This document shows, piece after piece, positions 25,483-34,584 of a DNA stretch of 41,527 bases; position 1 is the stretch's first letter; each line of letters begins with the position of its first letter. The position numbers and the translations under genes were made by a program. The stretch covers positions 1-41,527 of the forward strand of contig JALSLQ010000028.1 in assembly GCA_026988235.1 (NCBI GenBank), written 5' to 3'. A model generated the notes under the pieces. The model was not told where the DNA came from, made no database searches, and saw only the letters and a list, made by a program, of their open reading frames with translations. The DNA comes from Sulfurimonas sp. Its GTDB lineage: Bacteria > Campylobacterota > Campylobacteria > Campylobacterales > Sulfurimonadaceae.

Positions 25483-26478
25483 CTAAATACCTAAATGTAA
25501 TATTTTTGCAATTCCCTCTTTTTGTATCAAATCATTAAGCCTTTTTACAAGATTTTGCTTTGCAATTGCATATCCTTGAGAAGATTGCCCGACAAGATGT
25601 AGGACGTTTGAAGCCAATACTCTTTTTTTGTAGTCTTTTGTTATCAATGATATTTCAGCCCGCGCAAGAGTAAACCCATAAGCATTTGCTTTTTGAATTT
25701 TTGCTTGTATATAAATATCAAAATGCATTTTGGAGTCTGTTTTGTTAATAATAAATTTTTGTTCTGTTAAAGCACCTACAACTGGCTTGCCTAAACTTTT
25801 AACATTAGAGATTACCCAAAAACTTATATGCGCTAAAAGATATTGATATTTTTTATTAATTTCATTCATTTTTATAAGATTTTTTTTATCCTTAAAGTCT
25901 TTATTGAGTACTTTCATAACCACAAGTGCATTTTCTATATATCCAAAAGATTTTTGCATATTTTTATAAGTAGCCAACTGTTTCAGTACATCAGAATTTT
26001 CAATATTTTTTATATCATTATCGTAAATTTCAAATTTTTGGTCTATCTCGTTTTGTAATCCCTGAAACAACTTTTGCTTATTTACTTTAACAAGAGCGGC
26101 ATATCTCTTAAACCCAAGTCTTGTTACATGTAATATCTCATATTCACTTATTCGTATTTTTGCAACATGACTTTGTGTTTTATTTACATAGGTAGCTTCA
26201 GAACTATTGACATGTCCCTCTTTTACAACTGTTCTTGCACTAAAATCTGATGAAAGTGAGACACTTAATGTAGAAACTATAAAACTCAAAGCATTGTTAA
26301 TAGCATCTTGTTGATTTTCTCCTTCTCCAAGAGCAATAAGCTCAAAATTATTTGACTTTGGAGGATGACTAACCCAAATAGGCATTTCTGTTTTGGGTGT
26401 AACAACTTTTTGTTTTGAGGCACAGCCACTTATTAAAAATAAGCCAAAAATAAGAAAAATTATACTGAATTTATTCAT
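25483..26478 (-). CDS. LPP20-like lipoprotein
   Basis: 331 aa. Lipoprotein signal with lipobox LISGC (Cys19). The mature N-terminus MPIWVSHPPKSNNFELIALGEGENQQDAINNAL matches the LPP20 domain: P-x-W, then G-x-G, then A-x-x-x-A. The remainder is mostly helical without a known domain. LPP20-family lipoproteins include Helicobacter Lpp20 and flagellum-related FlgP. It overlaps the upstream CsgG-like gene by ATGA, so they are one unit and their products probably act together at the outer membrane. Confidence 0.75.
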   Translation of the reverse strand: MNKFSIIFLIFGLFLISGCASKQKVVTPKTEMPIWVSHPPKSNNFELIALGEGENQQDAINNALSFIVSTLSVSLSSDFSARTVVKEGHVNSSEATYVNKTQSHVAKIRISEYEILHVTRLGFKRYAALVKVNKQKLFQGLQNEIDQKFEIYDNDIKNIENSDVLKQLATYKNMQKSFGYIENALVVMKVLNKDFKDKKNLIKMNEINKKYQYLLAHISFWVISNVKSLGKPVVGALTEQKFIINKTDSKMHFDIYIQAKIQKANAYGFTLARAEISLITKDYKKRVLASNVLHLVGQSSQGYAIAKQNLVKRLNDLIQKEGIAKILHLGI

Positions 26479-27476
26479 CTACTTAACTGCTTTAGTGTTT
26501 TTTGTTTTTTTGTAATTAATGAATTAATACGAAGCATTGCTTCATTAATCTCTTCTACCGGTTCAACCATCAAATTATCGGCATATTCATAGTACTCTTT
26601 TGCGTCTTTATATTTGCCTTGTGCCTCTTTAATCACACCTAGATTATAAAATGGGACATAACTTTTCATATTTGTCCCATCAATCAATTCTTTTAAGAAT
26701 CGTTCCGCCTTATCATAACGTCCTTGTTCTATATATTTTAAAGAAACTTTTAAAAGTTTTTCTTGACTCTTTGTATAATCCAAATCCGGATCCTCTAACA
26801 ATTTTACATTAAAATGTCTATAATGTGGAGTTAATTTATAAGTAAACTCATCTGCTATATTTTCTGCAAGTCTCTGTGCAATCATTGTCTTAGAAGGAAT
26901 TGCTCGCGAATCATCAGCACAATGTTTAAATGTGCTGACCTTACTTAAAGTATCTGCATAAATTATATCACCTTTTGTAACGTCAACTATTCTCACTTCA
27001 GCTGAGAGACTGACAAGTCGTTTCATACATCGAACATTATAGGTTTCTAACTCTGTACACTTTTTATTAGCACAACGAATACGAGACTCATAAAAATAAC
27101 TGTCTTGCTTCGTTACAGGGCTAACATTTCCAGAGATAATTGCCTGTGCACCTATCAGCTCTCCAACTTTCACAATATTTTCATCATTAACAAGACCACT
27201 GTTTTGCAGCTTTTGTTCTTCTATTACTTTATTTATATCATTTCTGCTGACAATAGTAAAATATTTTTTATTTTCAATGGTAAAGTTAGATAATTTCGCT
27301 TCAATTTTTCGAGAAAGCCCTACATTGTCATGTGTAAAATCTGCTACCGCTATTACTTTTGTTTGAGATATTCTGTCAACTTGTGCCGGTTCGAGTGCCT
27401 TGATCCCAACTTTTTGAGAACACCCACTTATTAAAACAATAAAAAAAGCCAATATTATACTTATAATTTTTTTCAT
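26475..27476 (-). CDS. CsgG-like lipoprotein with C-terminal TPR repeats
   Basis: 333 aa from the ATG at 27476, which has AGAGGA upstream; a start 13 codons earlier lacks one. Lipobox LISGC (Cys19). The CsgG-type core reads KVIAVADFTHDNVGLSRKIE, FTIVSRNDINKVIEEQKLQ, VKVGELIGAQAIISGNV and VSLSAEVRIVDVTKGDIIYA. An inserted Cys-containing loop (RCANKKCTELETYNVRC) is unusual. The C-terminus has two TPR-like helices pairs (YIEQGRYDKAERFLKELI, NLGVIKEAQGKYKDAKEYYE). It might form a secretion pore or, like LpoB, a periplasmic activator. Confidence 0.75.
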   Translation of the reverse strand: MKKIISIILAFFIVLISGCSQKVGIKALEPAQVDRISQTKVIAVADFTHDNVGLSRKIEAKLSNFTIENKKYFTIVSRNDINKVIEEQKLQNSGLVNDENIVKVGELIGAQAIISGNVSPVTKQDSYFYESRIRCANKKCTELETYNVRCMKRLVSLSAEVRIVDVTKGDIIYADTLSKVSTFKHCADDSRAIPSKTMIAQRLAENIADEFTYKLTPHYRHFNVKLLEDPDLDYTKSQEKLLKVSLKYIEQGRYDKAERFLKELIDGTNMKSYVPFYNLGVIKEAQGKYKDAKEYYEYADNLMVEPVEEINEAMLRINSLITKKQKTLKQLSR

Positions 27477-27573
27477 AAAAATCCTCTTTGCTAAAAGATT
27501 GTAGTTAAAAAACATTGAATTATAAATAAATCTATTCTTTAAAAGAAAATTTATAAATTTATACTCTTTTTTC

Positions 27574-27602
27574 TTGACATGTCAGCTATATTTGTCTATA
27601 AT
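27574..27602 (+). promoter_or_regulatory. Sigma-70-type promoter of tRNA-Lys
   Basis: TTGACA at 27574-27579 and TATAAT at 27597-27602, with a 17-nt spacer, both perfect consensus. Predicted transcription start lies about 20 nt before the tRNA at 27631. It probably drives both tRNA genes. Confidence 0.85.
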
Positions 27603-27630
27603 TTCGACCTCTTAACAATAAGAGGCAAAC

Positions 27631-27706
27631 GTCTTGTTAGCTCAGCTGGTAGAGCACGTCACTTTTAATGATGTGGCCGATGGTTCGAATCCATCACAGG
27701 ACACCA
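27631..27706 (+). tRNA. tRNA-Lys (anticodon TTT)
   Basis: 76 nt with encoded CCA. Acceptor GTCTTGT pairs with ACAGGAC (one G-T pair). Anticodon stem CGTCA/TGATG carries the loop CTTTTAA. T-arm GATGG-TTCGAAT-CCATC. A T-run follows immediately. Confidence 0.97.
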
Positions 27707-27812
27707 TTTTTTGATTATTGCACTTCAGTTTTCAGCTCATGTACCAATCGTACGCTTCGCAGAAACCTTCAGCACAACTAATTCAAAAAACAAACTACAA
27801 AATATAAAAAGT

Positions 27813-27887
27813 GGCCCCGTCGTCTAGCGGTTAGGATCCATGGTTTTCATCCATGTTACAGGAGTTCAATTCTCCTCGGGGTCACCA
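27813..27887 (+). tRNA. tRNA-Glu (anticodon TTC)
   Basis: 75 nt with encoded CCA. Acceptor GGCCCCG pairs with CGGGGTC. Anticodon stem CATGG/CCATG carries loop TTTTCAT. T-arm GGAG-TTCAATT-CTCC. The 240 nt downstream (27888-28126) contain no gene. Confidence 0.97.
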
Positions 27888-28126
27888 ACACTTATACCTT
27901 TTAATTCCCTATTTTACTATATTTCAGATTTTAAGTTTTCTCTGGGTCACACTTTGGGTCATATTTACGACTTAATGAAACTTTTGGGCTCCTTGATAAT
28001 CATTTTTTCTTATAAGTCACTAGATAATCGTCAACCATTTTTAACTTCAAACTTTTAGTAACTTTTTCATAGGAGAAAACTAATCCGAGATGAGTTTTAT
28101 TGACAGTTAGTGATATTATTGCTCTT

Positions 28127-29164
28127 TTATTTTTCTTTGAGATTAATGTTTTCTCCCGTTCCTAATAAAACGCCAATCCATTGTGTATTTTGATTGGTAT
28201 CAAAAATAATTTTTGCCATAATCGTTAAAGGGATAGATAAAAGCATACCGACGATACCAAGGAGCCATCCCCAAAAAAGAAGTGAAAGGAAAATTATTAA
28301 TGTTGAAAGTCCTAAACCTTTGCCCATAACTTTAGGCTCAATAATAGAACCTATGACAACATTTATGAGCGTATATAGTACAGTTACCAATAAAGCGCTC
28401 ATGCCTCCTAGTTGCACTAAAGTAATTAAAACAGCCGGTATAGCGGCAATAATAGAACCTATATTTGGAATAAAATTGAGCATAAATGCCAATACACCCC
28501 ATAAAAATGCATAATCTGTGCCTAAATAAAAAAGACTTATCCAGACAATAAAACCGGTTAGCAGGGAAATAAGTGCTTTAATAACCATATAATTTTGTAT
28601 TTTAGAAAAAATTGTCTCTATGTATGCCATCGTATCTTGCTGTCCATCTGCGAACTCCACTTTTTTTACAAAATATTGCGATTCAAGAAGCATAAACACA
28701 ACAGTTAGGATAATTATAAAACCATTTGTAAACATTGAGCCCATACTTTGTACAATACTCGTAGCAAATTTCATCGCCTGTTTCATATTTATAAGATTTG
28801 CAATATCATCAGTTGATATAGCTATGCCAAAAGAAGCTGTATATTTTGAAATAAGTTGATAGTATTGAGAGAGTTTTTGTGCATATGTGTCAATATTTAC
28901 ACTAAAATCATGTACTGAATTACCTATAAGTTTTGCAACCAACGCCAAAAAAAGAATAAAAATTGCAATAACCAATGTTACAGACAAAATATCTGCAATG
29001 CCTTTTGACTTAAAATAATTATATAAAGGAGAAAGAATAATCGCTATAAATAAGGAGAGTAGGAAAGGAATAATAATTACCGAGGCACTCTTTATGCCTG
29101 CTAAAACAATAACAACACTTGCCATAACGATAAAATAATAACCGATTTTATGCTCTTTCATCAT
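28127..29164 (-). CDS. AI-2E family transporter (PerM/YdiK-like)
   Basis: 345 aa, seven to eight hydrophobic segments. The family pattern is clear: a paired N-terminal hairpin (SVIIIPFLLSLFIAIILSPLYNYF), a long amphipathic extracytoplasmic section (about 85-145), and the C-terminal block with NFIPNIGSIIAAIPAVLI, GSIIEPKVMGKGLGLSTLII and FWGWLLGIVGMLLSIPLT. Members are proposed to export small solutes or act as sodium/proton exchangers; the substrate cannot be inferred. It follows the OppC-type gene by 9 nt. Confidence 0.9.
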   Translation of the reverse strand: MMKEHKIGYYFIVMASVVIVLAGIKSASVIIIPFLLSLFIAIILSPLYNYFKSKGIADILSVTLVIAIFILFLALVAKLIGNSVHDFSVNIDTYAQKLSQYYQLISKYTASFGIAISTDDIANLINMKQAMKFATSIVQSMGSMFTNGFIIILTVVFMLLESQYFVKKVEFADGQQDTMAYIETIFSKIQNYMVIKALISLLTGFIVWISLFYLGTDYAFLWGVLAFMLNFIPNIGSIIAAIPAVLITLVQLGGMSALLVTVLYTLINVVIGSIIEPKVMGKGLGLSTLIIFLSLLFWGWLLGIVGMLLSIPLTIMAKIIFDTNQNTQWIGVLLGTGENINLKEK

Positions 29165-29173
29165 GTTTTGCCT

Positions 29174-29971
29174 TTAAGTTTGTATCTCTTTCTGATTTGT
29201 AATTTGTTGTAAATAATTTGAAATATTAATAAGTGAAAATGTTACTAAAAAGATCATCAAACCCGGAAAAAAACTTACCCACCAAGCAATTTCTATAACA
29301 TCCTTTCCACCGCTGAGTATAGTTCCCCAACTCATCTGTGGAGCCACTATACCAAGCCCTAAAAAACTCAGTCCTGATTCTGCAAGTATAGCCCCTCCGA
29401 CACCAAAAGTAAAACTCACAAAATATATAGGTGCTAAAATCGGAGCATAATATTTAAAGAGAATTTTCAGTTTACTAATGCCTGCAATATTTAAAATTTT
29501 TATATAAGGCTGTGATGTAATTTTAAAACTCTCTGACCGAATAAGCCTTGCTATTGTCATCCAACCTGTAATAGATATAATAATGATTAAAACTAATACC
29601 GAGGCATTTACATAGCTTACAAGTGCAAGCAATAAAAAAAATGTAGGAAATGTTAAAAATAAATCTACTATAATTACAAAAATTTTGTCTAAAGTTCCTC
29701 TAAAATAACCAGCCATCGAACCTAATATTAACCCAATAAATGAAGCAATAAAAGCACTACCAACACCAATAATTAAAGAAACTTTTCCACCCTCAATCAA
29801 TCGCGCTAAAATATCTCTTCCTAATCTATCTGTTCCTAAAGGGTGTAAAAAAGAAGGATGCAAAAGAATTGATTTTGCATCCAAAGCATAAGGACTGACA
29901 TGATAAAACTCTAAACCAAAAAAAGAGAAGGTAAAAATAAAGAAAAGAATTAATAGACTAAATTTAAACAT
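29174..29971 (-). CDS. ABC transporter permease, OppC/DppC type
   Basis: 265 aa with six hydrophobic segments. HPLGTDRLGRDILARLIEGGKVSLIIG is the standard OppC N-terminal motif. The cytoplasmic coupling loop reads RSESFKITSQPYIKILNIAG, and GLSFLGLGIVAPQMSWG is conserved. Peptide/nickel transporters need an OppB partner, ATPases and a binding protein, none of which is in the window. The gene lies 3 nt after flgK, within the flagellar run, so it is probably transcribed with it. Confidence 0.88.
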   Translation of the reverse strand: MFKFSLLILFFIFTFSFFGLEFYHVSPYALDAKSILLHPSFLHPLGTDRLGRDILARLIEGGKVSLIIGVGSAFIASFIGLILGSMAGYFRGTLDKIFVIIVDLFLTFPTFFLLLALVSYVNASVLVLIIIISITGWMTIARLIRSESFKITSQPYIKILNIAGISKLKILFKYYAPILAPIYFVSFTFGVGGAILAESGLSFLGLGIVAPQMSWGTILSGGKDVIEIAWWVSFFPGLMIFLVTFSLINISNYLQQITNQKEIQT

Positions 29972-29974
29972 AGA

Positions 29975-31855
29975 CTATTGTTTAATGCCTAACAGCGTCT
30001 GCATCATCTGATCAACAGTTGTAATCACTTTTGCTGCAGCACCATACGAAGTTTGATATTTTATAAGATTTGTCAACTCTTCATCAATATTTACTTTAGT
30101 GACAGAATTATATTCCATTTCTGTTGCATTAAATTGTGTGGATACTGTTTCATTTCTTGTAATAGCAGAATTTGTAGCTATACCTACAAAAGTACTTGTA
30201 ATATCAAACATTCCATATGTAGTAGCATCATACTGCTCATTTCCAACTGTAAATTTATATGATTCAAACTGTTGTTGCACCATATCTAATGACACTCTAT
30301 TATCTCCCGCATTAGAAGAATATCCTGCTCGTAAGCCCGTCGGATTATTACTATACTGGGAATTTAACTTAATATCTCTTGCATTTGCTCCCTCAAAATA
30401 AGAACCCAAACCTATAGCACCCGCAAAATTTGTGCCAGAGGAGAATTTTCCATCGGGAAGATTATCGACAACAGCAAATGTATAGCCTTGAGACTTAGCA
30501 AGTGTACCCATACTCAGTTCTAATTTAGTGTCACCCGTCGCACTTGGAGTGTAATTAAAGTTGATGTAATCATCTATATCATTGTTTGCATTGCCATCAT
30601 TATTATCATCTTTATTTGCAATTATTTGCCCCTCAATAGAGTTGGAACCGCTCACACCAGACATTGTCGTTGCAGCATTAACATCTATTGCTCTTCTTGC
30701 TACTTCATTTCCGTCTATATCATACACTACCATATCAAAAGAACCAGGATTTATATTTAATGAAGAACTTACTAAAGAACTCGCCGGATTTAGATTAATA
30801 TTATTTGATTCCATTTTAGGTCTGGCACTTTTTGCATAAAGATTATTTGTTGATTCAATCAATCCATTTGCAAAAGCATCTAAATCCGCCACTACATTTT
30901 GTAATACACCATCTTTTGGCATACCGCTTGTAGTATCAATAGCCCCCCCTCGTAAATTAAAAATTGCACCTATTTTTCCACCATTAATTTTCTCTTCCAT
31001 AGGAATCAGCGTACCATCTTGTCTCTCATAGGAAACGCTATAAAAACCGTATTGATTATTATCCTTAGATGTTTTAAGTGGATGATAAGTATTGCCATCT
31101 ACGATATTAAATCCATTCACATTTAAAGTATAACTCCCTGTTCGAGTATTTGAATTACTATCTATCTGTGTATTTGATTGTATCTGCCCTTGTGTAACAT
31201 CAGCACCAATAATTTTTGATAAATCTTTTTCTAAAAGATTACGCTTATCCCTTAAATCATTGGCAGTATAACCACCTCCCGCTTCAGCTGTATCTATAGA
31301 TTTATTTAAATCAGCAATCTGTTTTGCTTTACTATTTACTTCATCTATATACATAGGCAGTTGATTATTAAGTTGCATTTGTAAATCTAAAACTTGGTTT
31401 TGCGTCTGCGTTATATGTTTTGTCAAAGTTTCTGTTTGTTTTGCTAATGCAACTTTTATAGAATCATTGCCAGGATTATCTGCAAAAGTTTGCCACATAT
31501 TGTAATACTCTGCTAAATCTGCTTTTATTCCAACCCCATCTATCTCAGGAAAATATGTTGAGAGTTCTTCGAGTGTTTGTCTTTCAAAATCACTATATTC
31601 TTTGTCTGCAGAAACCTTGTTGTAACGGTCAAACACAAAATTATCAAACACTCTTTTTATATCTTGAACTTTTACTCCATTACCAACATCACCGGCACTT
31701 GTCATCAAAGGATTTGCAGCTGAAGTCACAACTCTTTGTCTCGTATATCCTTCATTTTCTGCATTAGTAATATTTTGTCCCGTTGTATTAATACCAACTT
31801 GAGCCGCACTTAGTCCACTATATCCGATACTAAGGGTATTAAAAATAGAAGCCAT
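29975..31855 (-). CDS. flgK: Flagellar hook-associated protein 1
   Basis: 626 aa. The N-terminal flagellar rod/hook motif reads SIFNTLSIGYSGLSAAQVGINTTGQNITNAENEGYTRQRV. The C-terminus ends NIDEELTNLIKYQTSYGAAAKVITTVDQMMQTLLGIKQ, the coiled-coil that pairs with the N-terminus. The middle (about 200-560) is a variable surface domain rich in Asn, Asp and Gly. FlgK is the first junction protein between hook and filament. Its chaperone FlgN is encoded 1 nt upstream. Confidence 0.96.
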   Translation of the reverse strand: MASIFNTLSIGYSGLSAAQVGINTTGQNITNAENEGYTRQRVVTSAANPLMTSAGDVGNGVKVQDIKRVFDNFVFDRYNKVSADKEYSDFERQTLEELSTYFPEIDGVGIKADLAEYYNMWQTFADNPGNDSIKVALAKQTETLTKHITQTQNQVLDLQMQLNNQLPMYIDEVNSKAKQIADLNKSIDTAEAGGGYTANDLRDKRNLLEKDLSKIIGADVTQGQIQSNTQIDSNSNTRTGSYTLNVNGFNIVDGNTYHPLKTSKDNNQYGFYSVSYERQDGTLIPMEEKINGGKIGAIFNLRGGAIDTTSGMPKDGVLQNVVADLDAFANGLIESTNNLYAKSARPKMESNNINLNPASSLVSSSLNINPGSFDMVVYDIDGNEVARRAIDVNAATTMSGVSGSNSIEGQIIANKDDNNDGNANNDIDDYINFNYTPSATGDTKLELSMGTLAKSQGYTFAVVDNLPDGKFSSGTNFAGAIGLGSYFEGANARDIKLNSQYSNNPTGLRAGYSSNAGDNRVSLDMVQQQFESYKFTVGNEQYDATTYGMFDITSTFVGIATNSAITRNETVSTQFNATEMEYNSVTKVNIDEELTNLIKYQTSYGAAAKVITTVDQMMQTLLGIKQ

Positions 31856-31856
31856 T

Positions 31857-32285
31857 TTATACTCTTACTTCTAGTATAGTAGAGTTTTTAGACACAACTT
31901 TATTGTAGCCTTGCATTTCAGTTGGGACAAGTCTTTCTAAAAATGTATTGTATAAATTACTCACCACTACAACCAACTTTGCATAATCTTTATTTACTTC
32001 TCGGAGTTCTGATAATTGAACTTTTAGTTCATCAAGTAACTGGTGTTGTGTTTCGTCTAATAATTGGGGGAGTTCGACATCTGGATGAGATGTCATTAAA
32101 GAAGAAATTTCATAATCAATCATAGCTTTTTTAGCTTCAAAACTTTTTATTTTTTCTTCTTTTATGGAGAGTCTTTCAAACTGGTGATCATGTTGCGCTT
32201 TTTTAATATCTTCTATATCTGATTTTGTAATTAAAATTAAATCTTTTAAATCTTTTAAAGCATTTTGTAAATGATGACTCAACAT
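31857..32285 (-). CDS. flgN: FlgN-like flagellar export chaperone
   Basis: 142 aa, almost entirely helical with heptad-like spacing. FlgN proteins are poorly conserved helical chaperones for FlgK and FlgL. The call rests on size, predicted coiled coil, and its position directly before flgK and after flgM, the standard flgM-flgN-flgK order. Confidence 0.75.
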   Translation of the reverse strand: MLSHHLQNALKDLKDLILITKSDIEDIKKAQHDHQFERLSIKEEKIKSFEAKKAMIDYEISSLMTSHPDVELPQLLDETQHQLLDELKVQLSELREVNKDYAKLVVVVSNLYNTFLERLVPTEMQGYNKVVSKNSTILEVRV

Positions 32286-32308
32286 GTCATTCTCCTGTTA
32301 TTTTATTT

Positions 32309-32515
32309 CTAAAGCAACTCGTCTGCCATCTTTTTAGATAATGCAGATAAATCTACTTTGTACTCGCCAGAGTTTATAGACTCTTTTAATTTATCAACCT
32401 TACTACTGTTTTGATCTGTAGCAGTTGTTGAAGCACCCTCTTTTTTTTGTGTATTAGAAGCTATGTTATTTGTATAAGCACTTCCTACTCCTGAATTATT
32501 TACTCTTGAAATCAT
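32309..32515 (-). CDS. flgM: Anti-sigma-28 factor FlgM
   Basis: 68 aa. An unstructured Ser/Thr/Asn-rich N-terminus is followed by the sigma-28-binding helices VDKLKESINSGEYKVDLSALSKKMADELL, which match the FlgM core (V-x-x-I-x-x-G-x-Y-x-v-d). FlgM holds FliA inactive until it is exported through the completed hook. Short length is typical of Campylobacterota FlgM. The gene starts after an 80-nt gap that contains a sigma-28-like element. Confidence 0.88.
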   Translation of the reverse strand: MISRVNNSGVGSAYTNNIASNTQKKEGASTTATDQNSSKVDKLKESINSGEYKVDLSALSKKMADELL

Positions 32516-32559
32516 AATTCATCCTTTAGTTTAATTATTTCATTTTTATCTCTATAGTT

Positions 32560-32582
32560 ATATCGACAAAAACCAGAACTTA
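32560..32582 (-). promoter_or_regulatory. Possible sigma-28 promoter for flgM
   Basis: On the minus strand TAAGTT, an 11-nt gap, then CGATAT, about 45 nt before the flgM ATG. CGATAT fits the -10 of FliA-dependent promoters in Campylobacterota; the -35 half is only partial. FliA control of flgM is common, so the location is reasonable, but the match is incomplete. Confidence 0.35.
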
Positions 32583-32593
32583 TTAAGCTAATT

Positions 32594-32902
32594 TTATGAT
32601 TTCTTTTGAGACAAATAATCATAAAGCATTTGCGAAAACCCAAAACTTCCTGCACTCGCTTTAGAGAGTTCATCTCTATACATAGATTTATATATTTTAT
32701 CTCCCGGATCATTTTGTGATGAGAAAAGATTCTTATCATCTTTCATCGCATTATCCATCAACATCTTCACAATCACCGCTTCAAAAGCATCTGTCTGTTT
32801 GCGCAAAGCTTTATCATCAGCATTTTTGTCTATTTTAGGTATCGCTGTATTATTTGTAACCATTTGTGCCTGTGCATTTATTGCGTTCATTCCATAACTC
32901 AT
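32594..32902 (-). CDS. flgJ: FlgJ-like rod-binding protein
   Basis: 102 aa. ALRKQTDAFEAVIVKMLMDNAMKDD and DKIYKSMYRDELSKASAGSFGFSQMLYDYLSQ match the N-terminal rod-cap domain of FlgJ (E-a-x-f-x-x-x-L-l-k-x-M). The muramidase domain of enteric FlgJ is absent, as is usual in Campylobacterota, where another enzyme clears peptidoglycan. Its ATG overlaps the flgI stop by one base. Confidence 0.88.
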   Translation of the reverse strand: MSYGMNAINAQAQMVTNNTAIPKIDKNADDKALRKQTDAFEAVIVKMLMDNAMKDDKNLFSSQNDPGDKIYKSMYRDELSKASAGSFGFSQMLYDYLSQKKS

Positions 32903-33948
32903 TATATTACCTTTAGTTCAGCAGATATACTACCAGCACTTTTCATGGCTTCAAGTATAGATATAATATCTTTTGGCGAAGCTCCTAGTTTTTGCAACGA
33001 ACGGACAAGATTTGCAACTGTTGTTGTTCCTTTTTTTGTGTAGACTTCATTTTCATTCAAACCAATCACCAAATTTTTATCTACACTCATTGAACCTGCA
33101 GGTTTAGAAACCTTCTTTTGCTCAACAATTTTAATGGTTATGTCCCCATGCGTCAAAACAACTGGTCTTAACTCTATATCGACCCCAGCAACTATAGTTC
33201 CTGTTCTCTCATTAATCACTATTTCATCTTTTGGCTGATAGTTCATATCTAAATTTTGTACTTCTGCTAAGAATTCAACCATTGAACGATTTTTGGGACA
33301 TTTTAGCTTTATACTTCTTGAATCCATGGCTACTGCCACTTGTGTATGATAATAATTGTTAATAGCTTTTTGCACATTAACAGCATTTTCAAATCCCGAT
33401 TCTTTTAACGAAAGTGTCGCATATTTTTGATGAAACAAATCAATATTAATTTCTCTTTCAATAATCCCACCATTAAAAACTATACCAGCAGTTGGGTGCG
33501 ATTCACTTCCCGCACCTTTTGAGTTTAAACCACCTATACTGACAGCACCTTGAGCCAAAGCATAAATCTTTCCATCAACACCTTTTAAGGGCGTCATTAA
33601 AAGTGTTCCGCCTTCTAAAGATTTCGCATCACCTATAGAAGAAACAGTCACATCAAATTTATCACCTTGTCGTGCGAAAGGTTTCATTGTCGCTGTTATA
33701 ACAACAGCAGCAACATTTTTAGACTTTATATCAATTGGTCTCATATCTATATTCATCGCTTTTAACATATTTGATATAGACTGCAGTGTAAATTTTGAAG
33801 TCGTTCCATCTCCGGTTTTTTTCAATCCGACAACAAGAGAATACCCAATAAGCTGATTTTCTCTCACACCAACAATACTTGAAACATCAGATATTTTTGT
33901 TGCGTTGAGCGTAGAGATAAAAAGTATAAAAAGTAAAATAAATTTCAT
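32902..33948 (-). CDS. flgI: Flagellar P-ring protein
   Basis: 348 aa from the ATG at 33948, 7 nt after AAGGA; a TTG two codons upstream is a poor fit. A signal peptide (about 1-16, ending LNA) leads into the FlgI body: VGVRENQLIGYSLVVGLKKTGDGT, GDKFDVTVSSIGDAKSLEGGTLLMTPLKG, and NERTGTIVAGVDIELRPVVLTHGDITI. FlgI forms the periplasmic P ring, the bushing around the rod. A TTACATGTAA palindrome lies just upstream of the start. Confidence 0.95.
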   Translation of the reverse strand: MKFILLFILFISTLNATKISDVSSIVGVRENQLIGYSLVVGLKKTGDGTTSKFTLQSISNMLKAMNIDMRPIDIKSKNVAAVVITATMKPFARQGDKFDVTVSSIGDAKSLEGGTLLMTPLKGVDGKIYALAQGAVSIGGLNSKGAGSESHPTAGIVFNGGIIEREINIDLFHQKYATLSLKESGFENAVNVQKAINNYYHTQVAVAMDSRSIKLKCPKNRSMVEFLAEVQNLDMNYQPKDEIVINERTGTIVAGVDIELRPVVLTHGDITIKIVEQKKVSKPAGSMSVDKNLVIGLNENEVYTKKGTTTVANLVRSLQKLGASPKDIISILEAMKSAGSISAELKVI

Positions 33949-33984
33949 TAGCAATCCTTACATGTAAAGAAGAATTAGCAAGTT

Positions 33985-34584
33985 TTATTCCATATTTTCA
34001 CTTGTCAAATATGTAAGTGTCGTATTACCGAATTTTTTTGATTTTTTTATCGAATATTGTCCAAGTGTTTGAGGTATTTTTAATCCACTCATATGTTCGA
34101 CAATAATCATCTTTACATGTAACACAGGTAAGTGTTCTATTAAGTGCATTGTTTTTTCATAAATATCTTCCATTCCTTCTCGAATGCTAAAAGGAGGATC
34201 AATATAAAAATAGGCATCTTCGCCAAGTTTTTTTAATCTTGAGACTACTTCATTGATATTTGTAAAACTATCTCCTGCAAAAACTTCACAGTCTTCGGGG
34301 TCAGTTTGGGTAATATTTTGCTTGAGTGTTTTTAATGCCTCTTTATCTTTTTCCATAAAGTATACTCTTGAAGCACCACGGCTAAGTGCTTCAAGTCCGA
34401 TAGAGCCACTTCCTGAAAAAACCTCAACAAAATTTGCATCGACAATATCAAACTGCAAGGTATTGAAAAAAGATTCTAAAACTATGGATTTGGAACTTCT
34501 TGTTGTTGTTTTTGAAGGAAGTAAAAGCCTTTTGCCTTTATACTTTCCTGCTATTATTTTTTTTGTTAATTGTTTATTTTTCAT
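33985..34584 (-). CDS. rsmD: 16S rRNA (guanine-966-N2)-methyltransferase
   Basis: 199 aa. IAGKYKGKRLLLPSKTTTRSSKSIVLESFFNTL is the RsmD N-terminal RNA-binding segment. The SAM site EVFSGSGSIGLEALSRGA and catalytic loop YIDPPFS (DPPF) follow. It methylates G966 of 16S rRNA (E. coli numbering). It overlaps the preceding small gene by 11 bp, and its end lies only about 35 nt from flgI. Confidence 0.93.
   Translation of the reverse strand: MKNKQLTKKIIAGKYKGKRLLLPSKTTTRSSKSIVLESFFNTLQFDIVDANFVEVFSGSGSIGLEALSRGASRVYFMEKDKEALKTLKQNITQTDPEDCEVFAGDSFTNINEVVSRLKKLGEDAYFYIDPPFSIREGMEDIYEKTMHLIEHLPVLHVKMIIVEHMSGLKIPQTLGQYSIKKSKKFGNTTLTYLTSENME

Noticed and set aside
27879..27962. GGGTCAC from the tRNA-Glu 3' end recurs at 27944 and as GGGTCAT at 27956-27962, like a tRNA attachment-site fragment.
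   Set aside because: Only 7 bases are shared, no integrase lies nearby, and the following genes are core genes.
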